Part shown: positions 42,191 through 52,543 of the stretch, piece after piece
How positions within the stretch are numbered: position 1 is the first letter of the stretch
Layout of the letters: each line of letters starts with the position of its first letter
NCBI RefSeq assembly: GCF_006874465.1
Contig: NZ_VIRL01000003.1
Coordinates: 310,001 to 374,000, forward strand
DNA: 64,000 bases
Source of the DNA: Microbispora bryophytorum
GTDB lineage: Bacteria > Actinomycetota > Actinomycetes > Streptosporangiales > Streptosporangiaceae
Direction of reading: 5' to 3'
Made by a program: the position numbers and the translations under genes
The notes under the pieces: model-generated
Database searches by the model: none
The model's input: only the letters and a program-made list of their open reading frames with translations
Told to the model about the DNA's origin: nothing

Positions 42191-43656
42191 GGAGACTGAT
42201 CGAGAACCGCTTCGGCCTGCTCGCTCTGGTGCTGGTCGCCCTGGGCGCGTTGTACGGCGTGGCCTTCGTCAGCCGGCCCGCGCCCGCCGCTCAGGTGCGT
42301 CCGCAGGCCGTCAGGGCGCCGGTGGAGTCGGTGACCGCCGTGTGCCCCGCGCCGTCCGGCAGCAGGGTGAGCGTGGTGACCCCCGCCCAGGACCAGCGGA
42401 ACCCGGGACAGCAGGACCAGAAGCCGGGCAGCGCCACCCTGTCGGCGATCAGAACGCCGGAGGAGAAGGCCGGCGGCAATGACGACGTGATCGACAGGCC
42501 GGGCCTGCTGTGGCAGCGCGAGATCGCCGTCGGGGGCGGCCCGCTCGTGGTCGACGCCACCGGTGCGATGGCCGCCGGGCTGGAGAGCGCCCAGACCGCC
42601 AGGGAGACGTCGGGCACCCAGCGGGGTCTGGCCGGAGTGCGGTGCGTCGAGCCGGGCGCGGAGAGCTGGTTCGTCGGGCCGGGGCCGGCCGCCGCGGAGA
42701 TGACCCTCTACCTCGCCAACCCCGACGCGGCCCCGGCCAACGTCTCGTTCATGGTCTACTCCGGAGAGGGCCCGGTGCTGAGCGAGCGCGGCAACGGCGT
42801 CGTCGTCAAGCCCGGCCAGCACCGCGTGATCAGGCTGCGCGACCTCGCGCCCTCCCCGCTGATCATGGCCCTGCAGGTGAGCACGCGCAGCGGCCGGGTG
42901 GCCGCCGCGGTGAAGGCCGTCCTGGGTGAGGGCAGGGGCGTCGACTGGCTGCCCGTCGCCGCCGCCCCCGCCACCCGGGTCGTCGTCCCCGGCATCCCCG
43001 GAACCGCCGGGCAGCGGGAGCTGTACGTCGCCGCGCCGGGGGAGCGGGACACCGTCGTGCGGATCAAAGCAGTGCTGGAGGACGGCTCCTACGCGCTGAA
43101 GAACAAGGAGACGATCGAGGTGCCGGCCGGATCGGCGGCCTCGCTCGACCTGTCCACCGGGATCGGCGGGCAGCCGGCCGCGCTGGTGCTGGAGTCCGAC
43201 GTCCCGATCGTGGCGGGCCTCAAGATCACCGGAACGGGGGCCAGGCAGGACGTCGCCTACACGGCCGGCGCCGCCTCCGTCGATCTCGGCAGCGTCGTCG
43301 CGGACGGCCGGGCGGAAGGCAAGCAGACCTCCTGGCTGGTGCTGTCCGCGCCCTTCGGGGCGGCCGTGGCGGAGGTTCAGCTGGTGCCCTCGAAGGGTGC
43401 GGCGCCGGCCCCGGTCGAGGTGAAGGTGCCCGCCGCCCGCACCAAGGAGCTCAGGCTCACGCCGCCGAAGGGAAGCAAGGGCGGCTTCAGCGTGGTCGTG
43501 CGGCCGATGCCGGGCTCGGGTCCTGTGTACGGCGGGCGCGTCCTCGACGAGGGGGTCAAGGACGGCCGGCTGCTGACCGCGCAGCCGCTGGCCATGGCCA
43601 GGACCTGGGCGCTGGTGCCCCCGACCGTCGACGAGCCGGGCGCCGTGCTGCCCTGA
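42187..43656 (+). CDS. DUF5719-family secreted/anchored protein
   Basis: The 489-residue protein has one N-terminal membrane anchor or signal (about 9-30) and an otherwise extracytoplasmic, beta-rich body with repeated segments (WFVGPGPAAAEMTLYLANP, VNV-type strands). The family is known only as the partner of the giant GT2 protein, with which it overlaps by GTGA. I infer that it assists that enzyme outside the membrane. No enzymatic motif is visible. It ends 3 bp from the convergent metallopeptidase-like gene. Confidence 0.75.
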   Translation: MRRLIENRFGLLALVLVALGALYGVAFVSRPAPAAQVRPQAVRAPVESVTAVCPAPSGSRVSVVTPAQDQRNPGQQDQKPGSATLSAIRTPEEKAGGNDDVIDRPGLLWQREIAVGGGPLVVDATGAMAAGLESAQTARETSGTQRGLAGVRCVEPGAESWFVGPGPAAAEMTLYLANPDAAPANVSFMVYSGEGPVLSERGNGVVVKPGQHRVIRLRDLAPSPLIMALQVSTRSGRVAAAVKAVLGEGRGVDWLPVAAAPATRVVVPGIPGTAGQRELYVAAPGERDTVVRIKAVLEDGSYALKNKETIEVPAGSAASLDLSTGIGGQPAALVLESDVPIVAGLKITGTGARQDVAYTAGAASVDLGSVVADGRAEGKQTSWLVLSAPFGAAVAEVQLVPSKGAAPAPVEVKVPAARTKELRLTPPKGSKGGFSVVVRPMPGSGPVYGGRVLDEGVKDGRLLTAQPLAMARTWALVPPTVDEPGAVLP

Positions 43657-43659
43657 ACC

Positions 43660-44127
43660 TCAGTGGCGGTCGTCGTAGCCGGGGTCGATCGTCTCCGGCG
43701 TGAGGCCCAGCAGGCTGGCCACCTGCTCGACGACCACGTCGAGGACCAGCGTGCCGAGCTGGTCGCGGTCGCGGGCCCGGGCCTCCAGGGGACGGCGGTA
43801 CAGCACGACGGTGGCGAGTTCGTCCCCCGAGGCCGGCTCCGCCCGTCCCAGCGGGATCGGGTCGGAGGACAGCCGGGCGGGACCGTCCACCAGCTCGGCG
43901 GCCGGCGGCACCTCCTCGACCGCGAACTCGACCGACGCGAGCTGGGTGCCCCACCGCGGCTTGAGCCGGTCGACCGCGTCGATCACCAGGTCGTCGAACC
44001 GCTCGCCGCGGGACTTGGCGATCGGGACGTGCGAGGGCGCGAGGGGGCCGCGCATGCCGCGGCCGTGCCGGTCACGCCGGCGCACCCGCCGCCCTCGATC
44101 CGGCCTGTCGCCGTTCCGATCGCTCAC
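43660..44127 (-). CDS. Metallopeptidase-family (zincin-fold) protein with degenerate active site
   Basis: The 155-residue protein corresponds to the mycobacterial Rv3259 position and to the minimal zincin family. After a highly basic N-terminus, the C-terminal helix that should hold HExxH reads VVVEQVASLLG, so both zinc histidines and the catalytic glutamate position are changed. It is therefore unlikely to be an active protease. The start is GTG 44127. It stands alone on the minus strand between DUF5719 and DUF3499. Confidence 0.7.
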   Translation of the reverse strand: MSDRNGDRPDRGRRVRRRDRHGRGMRGPLAPSHVPIAKSRGERFDDLVIDAVDRLKPRWGTQLASVEFAVEEVPPAAELVDGPARLSSDPIPLGRAEPASGDELATVVLYRRPLEARARDRDQLGTLVLDVVVEQVASLLGLTPETIDPGYDDRH

Positions 44128-44293
44128 GCAGTCAGCTTAGAGCCCGGCCCACCGGTGCGGTGGATCCCGTCGGTTGTGTCCGCTTTGCCCAACAACGTCA
44201 TGTCGACTTCAGAGATCGCGGAATTGTGGCGACACGTTCAATAAGAGCGGCAGGGTGGTGGCAATGTGAACGCGGACCGGATACGGTCCCTCC

Positions 44294-44659
44294 GTGAGCC
44301 CCGTCCGCAGCTGTTCCCGTACCGCCTGCAGGCAGCCTGCCGTCTTCACACTCACGTATGTCTACGCCGACTCGACCGCTGTACTCGGCCCCCTGGCGAC
44401 GTACGTCGAGCCACACTGTTACGACCTGTGCGCGGAGCACGCGGAACGGCTCACCGCACCCAGGGGATGGGAGGTCGTGCGCCTTCCGTCCGAGCCCGGC
44501 GCCCCGAACGGAGACGACCTGGAGGCCCTGGCGAACGCGGTCCGCGAGGCCGCGCGCCCCGCTCCCGCCGCCGGCGAGCCCGTCGGACAGGCGGTCGAGG
44601 TGGGCCGCCGAGGTCACCTGAGGGTGCTCAAGTCCGCTCAGCCGAATAGGGAGCGATGA
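44294..44659 (+). CDS. DUF3499 family protein
   Basis: The 121-residue protein has a CSRTAC motif at 7-12 and a second CYDLCAEHAERL motif at about 42-53, likely a zinc site. It corresponds to mycobacterial Rv3258c, which sits beside phosphomannomutase as here. Function is unknown. The start is GTG 44294. It is divergent from the metallopeptidase-like gene. Confidence 0.82.
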   Translation: MSPVRSCSRTACRQPAVFTLTYVYADSTAVLGPLATYVEPHCYDLCAEHAERLTAPRGWEVVRLPSEPGAPNGDDLEALANAVREAARPAPAAGEPVGQAVEVGRRGHLRVLKSAQPNRER

Positions 44660-44764
44660 CACCCCGCGAGGAGATCGCGTACGGCGCGTTGAAGCGCTCA
44701 TTGTGTGGGCAATCAGGCGCTATAGGCTCAGGTGCGAAGACTTAACGACTTTTAGGGGCGTGCA

Positions 44765-46120
44765 GTGGCCGACCTCAGCAGGATCTTCAAGGCGTACGAC
44801 GTGCGCGGCGTGGTGCCGGACGAGCTCGACGAGGAGATCGCTCAGGCCGTCGGGGCGGCCTTCGTCGAGTTGACCGGCGCGTCCTCCGTGGTGATGGCGC
44901 ACGACATGCGCACCTCCTCCGGCCCGCTGGCGGCGGCGTTCGCGCGGGGCGCGGCCTCCCGGGGCGCCGACGTGATCAACGCCGGGCTCGGCTCGACCGA
45001 CATGCTCTACTACGCCAGCGGCAGTCTCGGCCTGCCGGGCGTCATGTTCACCGCGAGCCACAACCCGGCCAAGTACAACGGCATGAAGATGTGCCGGGCG
45101 GGCGCCGTGCCGGTGGGCTCGGAAACCGGCCTGCTGGAGATCCGCGACCGTGCGGCCGAACTGCTCGCCACCGAGCTGGGCGGCACGCCGGGCGCGGGCA
45201 CGGTGACCGAGCGGAACCTGCTGGAGGGCTACGCCGCCCACTTGAAGACGCTGGTCGACCTGTCGGGCATCCGGCCGCTGAAGGTGGTCGTGGACGCCGG
45301 TAACGGCATGGGCGGCTACACGGTTCCGGAGGTCTTCAACGGCCTGCCGATCGAGCTGACCCCGCTCTACTTCGAGCTCGACGGCAGCTTCCCCAACCAC
45401 GAGGCCAACCCGATCGAGCCGGAGAACCTGCGCGACCTGCAGAAGGCGGTCGTCTCGCAGGGCGCGGACATCGGCATCGCCTTCGACGGCGACGCCGACC
45501 GGTGCTGGGTCATCGACGAGCGGGGCGAGTCGGTCCCGCCGTCCACCATCGCGGCACTGGTCGCGGTGCGAGAGCTGGCCAAGAACCCCGGCGCCACGAT
45601 CATCCACAACCTGATCACTTCCAAGGGCGTGCCGGAGATCGTCGGCGAGCACGGCGGCAAGCCCGTCCGCACCCGTGTCGGCCACTCGTTCATCAAGGCG
45701 GAGATGGCCCGCACCGGCGCGGTCTTCGGCGGCGAGCACTCGGCCCACTACTACTTCCGTGATTTCTGGTTCGCCGACTCGGGCATGCTGGCCGCCCTGC
45801 ACGTGCTCGCCGCGCTGGGCGAGCAGGACCGGCCGCTGTCGGAGGTGCTGTCCCAGTACTCGCGCTACGCCGCGTCCGGGGAGATCAACAGCAGGGTCGA
45901 GGACCAGGCCGCCGCCCTGGCCCGGGTGCGCGAGACCTTCGCGGGCCGGGAGGGTGTTACCTTCGACGAGCTGGACGGACTCACCGTCAGCGGTCCGGAC
46001 TGGTGGTTCAACCTGCGTCCGTCCAACACCGAGCCGCTGCTCCGGCTCAACGCGGAGGCCGCCGACGAGGAGAAGGTCGCCGCAGTTCGAGACGAAGTGC
46101 TCGCCGTTGTAAGGAGCTGA
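44765..46120 (+). CDS. manB: Phosphomannomutase/phosphoglucomutase
   Basis: The 451-residue alpha-D-phosphohexomutase has the phosphoserine motif TASHNP with Ser98, the metal loop DGDADR at 241-246 and a C-terminal RPSNTEP phosphate-binding loop. It converts mannose 6-phosphate to mannose 1-phosphate, the substrate of the pyrophosphorylase at 29212. It corresponds to Rv3257c. GTG 44765 follows GGGGCGTGCA. The Trm112-like gene follows 4 nt later. Confidence 0.93.
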   Translation: MADLSRIFKAYDVRGVVPDELDEEIAQAVGAAFVELTGASSVVMAHDMRTSSGPLAAAFARGAASRGADVINAGLGSTDMLYYASGSLGLPGVMFTASHNPAKYNGMKMCRAGAVPVGSETGLLEIRDRAAELLATELGGTPGAGTVTERNLLEGYAAHLKTLVDLSGIRPLKVVVDAGNGMGGYTVPEVFNGLPIELTPLYFELDGSFPNHEANPIEPENLRDLQKAVVSQGADIGIAFDGDADRCWVIDERGESVPPSTIAALVAVRELAKNPGATIIHNLITSKGVPEIVGEHGGKPVRTRVGHSFIKAEMARTGAVFGGEHSAHYYFRDFWFADSGMLAALHVLAALGEQDRPLSEVLSQYSRYAASGEINSRVEDQAAALARVRETFAGREGVTFDELDGLTVSGPDWWFNLRPSNTEPLLRLNAEAADEEKVAAVRDEVLAVVRS

Positions 46121-46124
46121 CGAG

Positions 46125-46298
46125 TTGAAGATCGACGACTGGCTGCTGGACATCCTCGCCTGCCCGGCGTGCAAGTCCCCGCTCCGCGCGGTGCCGGACG
46201 CGGACGAGCTGGCCTGCACGTCGGAGTCGTGCGGGCTGGTCTATCCGGTGCGTGACGACATCCCGGTGCTCCTCGTCGACGAGGCCCGTAAGGCATGA
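46125..46298 (+). CDS. Trm112-like zinc-ribbon protein (57 residues)
   Basis: A TTG at 46125, preceded by AAGGAG 8 nt upstream, opens a 57-residue frame with a four-cysteine zinc ribbon (CPAC at 13-16 and CTSESC at 31-36) and the conserved PVRDDIPVLL end of the Trm112/YcaR family. Such small proteins often stabilise methyltransferases or sit beside mannose enzymes in actinobacteria. It lies 4 nt after manB and overlaps the SIS gene by ATGA. It is easily missed because of its size and TTG start. Confidence 0.88.
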   Translation: MKIDDWLLDILACPACKSPLRAVPDADELACTSESCGLVYPVRDDIPVLLVDEARKA

Positions 46299-47449
46299 GC
46301 AGTGCCGGAGGGGTCCGGTTCGAGGCCGATCGGCTCGACGACCAGGCATACCTGGTGGAGGGCGACCCCTCCGGCATGCTCCGCTCCGTCGCGTCGGCGT
46401 CCGCCCAGGTGCGGGCGGCCTACCGATCGGCGGTGGAGAACGGCGTGGGCCGGGCCGGCCGGGAGGGCCGGCCCCGGGCGATCGTCGTGGCGGGCGTGGG
46501 CGCCTCCGCCCTCGTGGGCGACGTGATCGAGGCGCTGTGCCGGTATGGCGCCCCGGTCCCGGTGGTGACGGTGCGCGGCCACCGGCTGCCCGGCTGGGTC
46601 GGCGCCGCCGATCTCGTCATCGCCGTCTCCCGCTCCGGCAGGACCGAGGAGACCGTCGCCGTGGCCGCCGAGGCCGCACGGCGCGGGTGCGCGCTCGCGG
46701 GTGCGGGCACACCCGACACGCCGCTGTCGGCCCTGGTCGAGCGGGCGGGCGGGCCGTACGTGCCGGTGGGCGGGGCGACCGGGGTGGCCGGGCAGCCGAT
46801 GGCCACGCTGTGGTCGCTCATGGTGCCGCCGATCCTGGTGGCGGCCGCGCTCGGGCTGGTCCCGGCCGGGGAGAGCGAGTTCGAGTCGGTGGCCAAGCGG
46901 CTGGAGGACCTGGCCCATCGGTGTCGCCCGTCCAGCGAGTCGTTCATCAACCCCGGCAAGACGCTGGCGATGGAACTGGCCGGGACGCTTCCGGTCATCT
47001 GGGGCACCTCACCGCTGGCCGCGGTGGCGGCCCACCGCCTGGCCATTCGGCTGAACGAGGACGCGGGCTACCCGGCGATCTGGGGGGAGTTGCCCGAGGC
47101 CGCCCACAACCAGATCGTGACGTTCGACGGCCCTCTCGCCGGGCGGGACGTCTTCGCCGACCCGTTCGCCGACGAGCCGGGGGAGGCCACGCGCCTGCGC
47201 CTGTTCCTGCTGCGCGACGTGGAGGAGCACCCGCAGGTGACCAGGTCCCGCATGGCCGCCGTGCGGATGGCCGAGGACCGTGGGGTTCCGGTGTCCGAGA
47301 TCCTGGCCGAGGGCGTGCACCCGCTGGACCGGCTCGCGGCCCTGATCGGCCTGTGCGACTACGCGAGTGTCTACCTCGCTCTCGGGTACGGGACGGACCC
47401 GGCATCGGCCGCGGCGGCGACGGAACTCCAGGCCAGGATTTCCCAATAG
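46295..47449 (+). CDS. SIS-domain phosphosugar isomerase-like protein
   Basis: The 384-residue protein has two sugar-isomerase domains. The first contains AGVGASALVGD and AVSRSGRTEET; the C-terminal part (EDAGYPAIWGELPEAAHNQ) matches bifunctional phosphoglucose/phosphomannose isomerase C-domains. It corresponds to Rv3256c next to phosphomannomutase. If active, it would link fructose 6-phosphate to mannose 6-phosphate; in actinobacteria this activity is not established. It overlaps the zinc-ribbon gene by 4 nt. Confidence 0.8.
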   Translation: MSSAGGVRFEADRLDDQAYLVEGDPSGMLRSVASASAQVRAAYRSAVENGVGRAGREGRPRAIVVAGVGASALVGDVIEALCRYGAPVPVVTVRGHRLPGWVGAADLVIAVSRSGRTEETVAVAAEAARRGCALAGAGTPDTPLSALVERAGGPYVPVGGATGVAGQPMATLWSLMVPPILVAAALGLVPAGESEFESVAKRLEDLAHRCRPSSESFINPGKTLAMELAGTLPVIWGTSPLAAVAAHRLAIRLNEDAGYPAIWGELPEAAHNQIVTFDGPLAGRDVFADPFADEPGEATRLRLFLLRDVEEHPQVTRSRMAAVRMAEDRGVPVSEILAEGVHPLDRLAALIGLCDYASVYLALGYGTDPASAAAATELQARISQ

Positions 47450-47483
47450 GATCGCCTCGGCCGATTGAATTGAGGAGTTCATC

Positions 47484-48425
47484 GTGAGTGCGGGTGGCGG
47501 TACCAAGGCGATCCTTGCGGCGCTCGGCGCCAATCTGGCGATCGCCGTGGCGAAGTTCGTGGCGTTCCTGTTCACCGGGTCGTCCTCGATGCTCGCCGAG
47601 TCGGTCCACTCCGTGGCCGACTCCGGCAACCAGGCGCTGCTGATGCTCGGCGGCAAGCGGGCCGCCAAGGGAAGGACCCGCAAGCACCCCTTCGGCTACG
47701 GCCGGGAGCGCTACTTCTACGCGTTCGTGGTGGCCGTGGTGCTGTTCACGATCGGTGCCCTGTTCTCCCTTTACGAGGGCTGGCACAAGATCGCCGACCC
47801 GGAGCCCGTGGAGTCGCCGATCTGGGCCTTCGCGGTGCTGATCTTCGCGATCGTCGCCGAGGGCTTCTCGTTCCGCACGGCCATCAAGGAGTCGCGCGCG
47901 CTCAAGGGCGACCACTCCTGGGTGGCGTTCATCCGGCGGGCGAAGGCCCCCGAACTTCCGGTCGTGCTGCTGGAGGACTTCGGCGCGCTGATCGGCCTGG
48001 TCTTCGCGCTGCTCGGGGTGACGATGGCCGTGGTCACCGGCGACGGGGCCTGGGACGGCGTGGGCAGCCTCGCCATCGGCGTGCTGCTCGCGGTGATCGC
48101 GATCATCCTGGCCACCGAGACCAAGTCGCTGCTGATCGGCGAGAGTGCGACTCCCGAGGTGGAGGAGAAGATCTGCGCCGCGCTGGAGGCCGCCCCCGAG
48201 GTCAGCCGGGTCATCCACCTGCGCACCCTGCACCTGGGCCCGGAGGAGTTGCTGGTCGCCGCCAAGATCGCCGTGGAGCACGATGACACCGCCGGCGAGG
48301 TCGCGCGGGGCATCGACGAGGCCGAACGGCGCATCCGCGAGGCGGTCCCGATCGCCAGGGTGATCTACCTGGAGCCGGACCTCTACCGGGCGGACGCGGT
48401 CTCGGAGCAGCACGCCGGCGCATAA
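47484..48425 (+). CDS. Cation diffusion facilitator (CDF) family transporter
   Basis: This 313-residue membrane protein has six spans, the metal site HSVAD with His42 and Asp46 in the second span, a further acidic pair Glu164-Asp165 (VVLLEDFGALIG) in the fifth, and a C-terminal cytoplasmic ferredoxin-like domain. It exports a divalent cation such as zinc. In this ZnT9-like branch the metal is uncertain. GAGGAG precedes GTG 47484 by 6 nt. It follows the SIS gene by 34 bp and may be transcribed with it. Confidence 0.88.
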   Translation: MSAGGGTKAILAALGANLAIAVAKFVAFLFTGSSSMLAESVHSVADSGNQALLMLGGKRAAKGRTRKHPFGYGRERYFYAFVVAVVLFTIGALFSLYEGWHKIADPEPVESPIWAFAVLIFAIVAEGFSFRTAIKESRALKGDHSWVAFIRRAKAPELPVVLLEDFGALIGLVFALLGVTMAVVTGDGAWDGVGSLAIGVLLAVIAIILATETKSLLIGESATPEVEEKICAALEAAPEVSRVIHLRTLHLGPEELLVAAKIAVEHDDTAGEVARGIDEAERRIREAVPIARVIYLEPDLYRADAVSEQHAGA

Positions 48426-48500
48426 CCCCCGTTACGGGCGGCCACATTTCCTTGCGCGCCGTAATTGAAATGTGATGCACGGTCACTTCAGTGCTGGTGG

Positions 48501-48512
48501 TACCGGTCGGTA
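48501..48512. promoter_or_regulatory. TetR-like operator palindrome TACCGGTCGGTA
   Basis: Five-base arms TACCG and CGGTA flank a GT centre, 44 nt before the DUF6230 start. The form resembles operators of TetR-family repressors. A TTACATTACG stretch just downstream could hold the -10. No TetR gene is in the window. Confidence 0.45.
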
Positions 48513-48555
48513 ACTTTACCCTTACATTACGGCTGGTTGACCCCGGAGGTGACTC

Positions 48556-49149
48556 ATGATTCAGGGACGCGTGCGGTGGAAACGATTCGCCCTCGTCTTC
48601 GTGCCCGCGCTCGCGGTCGCCTCCGTTCTGGTCGGCGCGACCGCCGAGGGGGCGATCGGCGCGTCGTTCGTGGTCTCGGGTGACACGTTCAAGGTCTCCG
48701 CGGACACGCTGCAGGGCCAGGGCTTCGTGCAGTACGGCAGCACGGTCGAGAACAAGAAGGGCCAGAAGATCCCGGTCGCCGTCTCCGGCATCCGGAAGGC
48801 CACGCTGACCAACATGTGTCAGACGGTGCTGGTGAAGTCGCCCGTCGGCGCCGTGACCATCCGGATCACCGCCGGCACGGGCAAGGACCCGGTGATCGCC
48901 GAAAACATGATCGTCGATGCCACCCAGATCGAGGGCAACGCGGTCTTCACGAAGCTGGAGGCGGGCCGCGACGCGAGCTCCCTCGACCAGGTGCCCGGTG
49001 CCCAGGGCGCGGCGGGTATGTTCGGCCAGCAGGCCGCCGGGGTCACCATCAAGGACTTCCGGCAGGTCTCCTGGGCGGTCAACGCCGCCACGTTCAAGCT
49101 GCCGGGGCTGAAGCTGGCCGTGGAGCCCGGCGAGCACGAGTGCTTCTGA
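48556..49149 (+). CDS. DUF6230 family protein
   Basis: The 197-residue protein has an N-terminal signal anchor (about 10-30) and a beta-rich extracytoplasmic body with TLTNMCQTV and a C-terminal ECF end. The family is recalled from streptomycete genomes, often labelled cholesterol esterase without proof, and is paired with DUF6114. GGAGG precedes the ATG. The stop overlaps the DUF6114 start by one base. Function is unknown. Confidence 0.75.
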   Translation: MIQGRVRWKRFALVFVPALAVASVLVGATAEGAIGASFVVSGDTFKVSADTLQGQGFVQYGSTVENKKGQKIPVAVSGIRKATLTNMCQTVLVKSPVGAVTIRITAGTGKDPVIAENMIVDATQIEGNAVFTKLEAGRDASSLDQVPGAQGAAGMFGQQAAGVTIKDFRQVSWAVNAATFKLPGLKLAVEPGEHECF

Positions 49150-50534
49150 TGGAGCGGCCGGTGAAATGGCGGCGGTCACGGCCGTTCTGGGGCGGCCTGC
49201 TGGTGCTCGCGGCCGGCCTGGAGTTGCTGAGCATCCCGTTCGCGACCCAGGCCCTGCCGCTCGTCATCCAGTCGGGCACGGTCGGCGCCACCTATCTGAT
49301 CGCACTGGTGCTGATCATCCTGGGCCTGATGATCTGGCTCCAGCCCGGCCAGCGGGCCTTCCTCGGCGTGGTCGCCGTGCTGGTCTCGATCGCGTCGTTC
49401 GTCTACGCCAACCTGGGCGGCTTCCTGATCGGCATGCTGCTCGGCCTGGTCGGTGGCGCGCTCGCGGTGGCCTGGGCGCCCGCCGAGACCACCGAGGCCG
49501 GTGCGGCGCCGATCGAGCCCGCGGCGCCGCCCGTGCCGGGGGAAGGGGGAATCACCTTCACGGAGCGGCGGGTGGTCAGCGGTGACGAGCGCCTGGAGGC
49601 CACCCGGCCGCAGCGGCCCGCCGAACCCGCCGACGATGGCCCGCGCATCCTGGTCGCCCGGGTCCGCCGCCAAGCCGAGCCCCCGTCCAAGCCCGCTTCC
49701 GGCGATCTCGACGACCCTGGTGAGGATCCTGACGACGGGGGCGCACGGCCGGGCGGTGGCGGGCGGGGAGACCAGGGTCCGGGTCCCGCCGCCAAGGCGC
49801 TGGCCATCGCCGTGCTGCCGGTCATCCTGGCCGCCGGGACGGGCATGGCACGTGAGGACCCGGGAACGGGCGGGCAGGGCGGCTCGCTCCTGCCCGGCGT
49901 CGTCCCGAGCGCCGTTCCCGGCGGCCTGTCCGACGCTCTCCATGGCGTCCTGCCCAGCGAGGTCCCCACGGCCCTGCCCACCGGCTTGCCCACTGACCTC
50001 AAGGACGCCGTGGGGTCGCTCACCGGCAGGAAGAGCCCCTCGCCGCCGCCCGGGAAGGACGGCGAGGACGGTGAAGACGGTCAGGACACACCGGGGGCCT
50101 CGTCCCCGCCCGGGGCGGTGACGGTCGCGACCGAGACGGCAGCCGTCCGTGCGCCCTCGCTGACCATGACCGGGATGAAGTTCACCGGTGTGGTCGAGAT
50201 GCCCACCGCGACCGGCGCCGTCAAGATGCTCCGCTTCACCATGGACAAGGCGGTGCTGGAGCAGCCCCGGCAGACCATGGGCCCGACGACGCTTACCGGC
50301 AGCACGTTCACCTTCGAGGGCAACGTGGTGATCTGCACGACGAAGATGACCGCCAAGCTCCTCGGCGTGCCTCAGGAATTCACGGCGGATCACCCGAACC
50401 TGCTGGTCAGGGCGCTCAAACTGGTGCCGTCCCTGAACGTCCCGCTGACGATGACCGACGTCGTCAGCGAGCAGCCGTACGTCACGGCCGACTCCCTGCG
50501 GGCGGACGACCTGCACCTCGTGGTCGGCGCCTGA
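49149..50534 (+). CDS. DUF6114 family membrane protein with C-terminal DUF6230-like domain
   Basis: The 461-residue protein has four membrane spans in the first 115 residues (the DUF6114 part), a charged linker, a second hydrophobic segment near 220-240, a Pro/Ser-rich stretch and a C-terminal beta-rich domain (about 330-461; MTGMKFTGVVEMPT, TFTFEGNVVICTTKM). It starts at the TGATG junction with DUF6230. Function is unknown; the pair probably forms an envelope complex. Confidence 0.72.
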   Translation: MERPVKWRRSRPFWGGLLVLAAGLELLSIPFATQALPLVIQSGTVGATYLIALVLIILGLMIWLQPGQRAFLGVVAVLVSIASFVYANLGGFLIGMLLGLVGGALAVAWAPAETTEAGAAPIEPAAPPVPGEGGITFTERRVVSGDERLEATRPQRPAEPADDGPRILVARVRRQAEPPSKPASGDLDDPGEDPDDGGARPGGGGRGDQGPGPAAKALAIAVLPVILAAGTGMAREDPGTGGQGGSLLPGVVPSAVPGGLSDALHGVLPSEVPTALPTGLPTDLKDAVGSLTGRKSPSPPPGKDGEDGEDGQDTPGASSPPGAVTVATETAAVRAPSLTMTGMKFTGVVEMPTATGAVKMLRFTMDKAVLEQPRQTMGPTTLTGSTFTFEGNVVICTTKMTAKLLGVPQEFTADHPNLLVRALKLVPSLNVPLTMTDVVSEQPYVTADSLRADDLHLVVGA

Positions 50535-50550
50535 TCCCTGAGTGCCTGGC

Positions 50551-50883
50551 TCACCGGTGCCGCAGCAGCCGCAGGGCCTTCTCCTTCTCGAAGTCCAGCG
50601 CCCGGCGCGGCGCCTGGATGCGCCCGATCCGCACGCCGAGATCGCGTACGGCCTGGGCCACCGCGGGCTCGGACAGCGCCCGGAGCGCGAAGGCCAGTTC
50701 GGCCGGCGAGACGTCGAACCGCCGCTCCAGCTCCGTCGCCTGGCGCACCGCCTCCAGCTCGTCGGGCCCGAAGCGCCGGTGGGCGCCCTTGTCCCGTACG
50801 GGAGGCAGCAGGCCGAGAGCCTCCCGGTAGCGCAACATCCGGGGGGACATGCCGAGCCGCCTGGCCGCCTCGGTGATGCGCAT
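50551..50883 (-). CDS. MerR family transcriptional regulator
   Basis: The 110-residue protein opens with the MerR winged helix-turn-helix (ITEAARRLGMSPRMLRYRE) and HRRFGPDELE, then a dimerisation helix. It has no effector domain beyond that. GGAGG lies 4 nt before ATG 50883. It is divergent from sahH and could regulate it through the palindrome at 50961-50972. Confidence 0.85.
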   Translation of the reverse strand: MRITEAARRLGMSPRMLRYREALGLLPPVRDKGAHRRFGPDELEAVRQATELERRFDVSPAELAFALRALSEPAVAQAVRDLGVRIGRIQAPRRALDFEKEKALRLLRHR

Positions 50884-50960
50884 CGTGCCTCCGGTCCCCG
50901 TTCCTGGGGTCCACGCTAGACACTCCAGCGGCCCTCCTGCACCCGTCAGCGAGGGAATCT

Positions 50961-50972
50961 CACAATCTTGTG
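50961..50972. promoter_or_regulatory. Palindrome CACAATCTTGTG between merR and sahH
   Basis: Five-base arms CACAA and TTGTG flank TC in the 168-bp divergent gap. The position fits a MerR operator. No S-adenosylhomocysteine riboswitch-like fold was recognised in the leader. Confidence 0.4.
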
Positions 50973-51051
50973 TCAGGTTTGCGGGCCTGCGCATGCGTTC
51001 CTGCGTCCGCGCCGCCTAAACTCGCACCGACGGACAACGGAGGAGACACTC

Positions 51052-52479
<1,428 letters not shown>

Positions 52480-52543
52480 CGGTCACTCGCACGACGACGG
52501 GGGCGTGGGCCCGGCCCGCGCCCCCCGTCAGGAGGCAGACGGC

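Noticed and set aside
40588-43656. A longer plus-strand ORF joining into the DUF5719 gene
   Set aside because: Its first 530 codons are an out-of-frame reading of the GT2 gene; the DUF5719 product starts at GTG 42187.
50884-51051. S-adenosylhomocysteine riboswitch in the sahH leader
   Set aside because: I could not recognise the conserved pairing or loop sequences; only a short palindrome was found.
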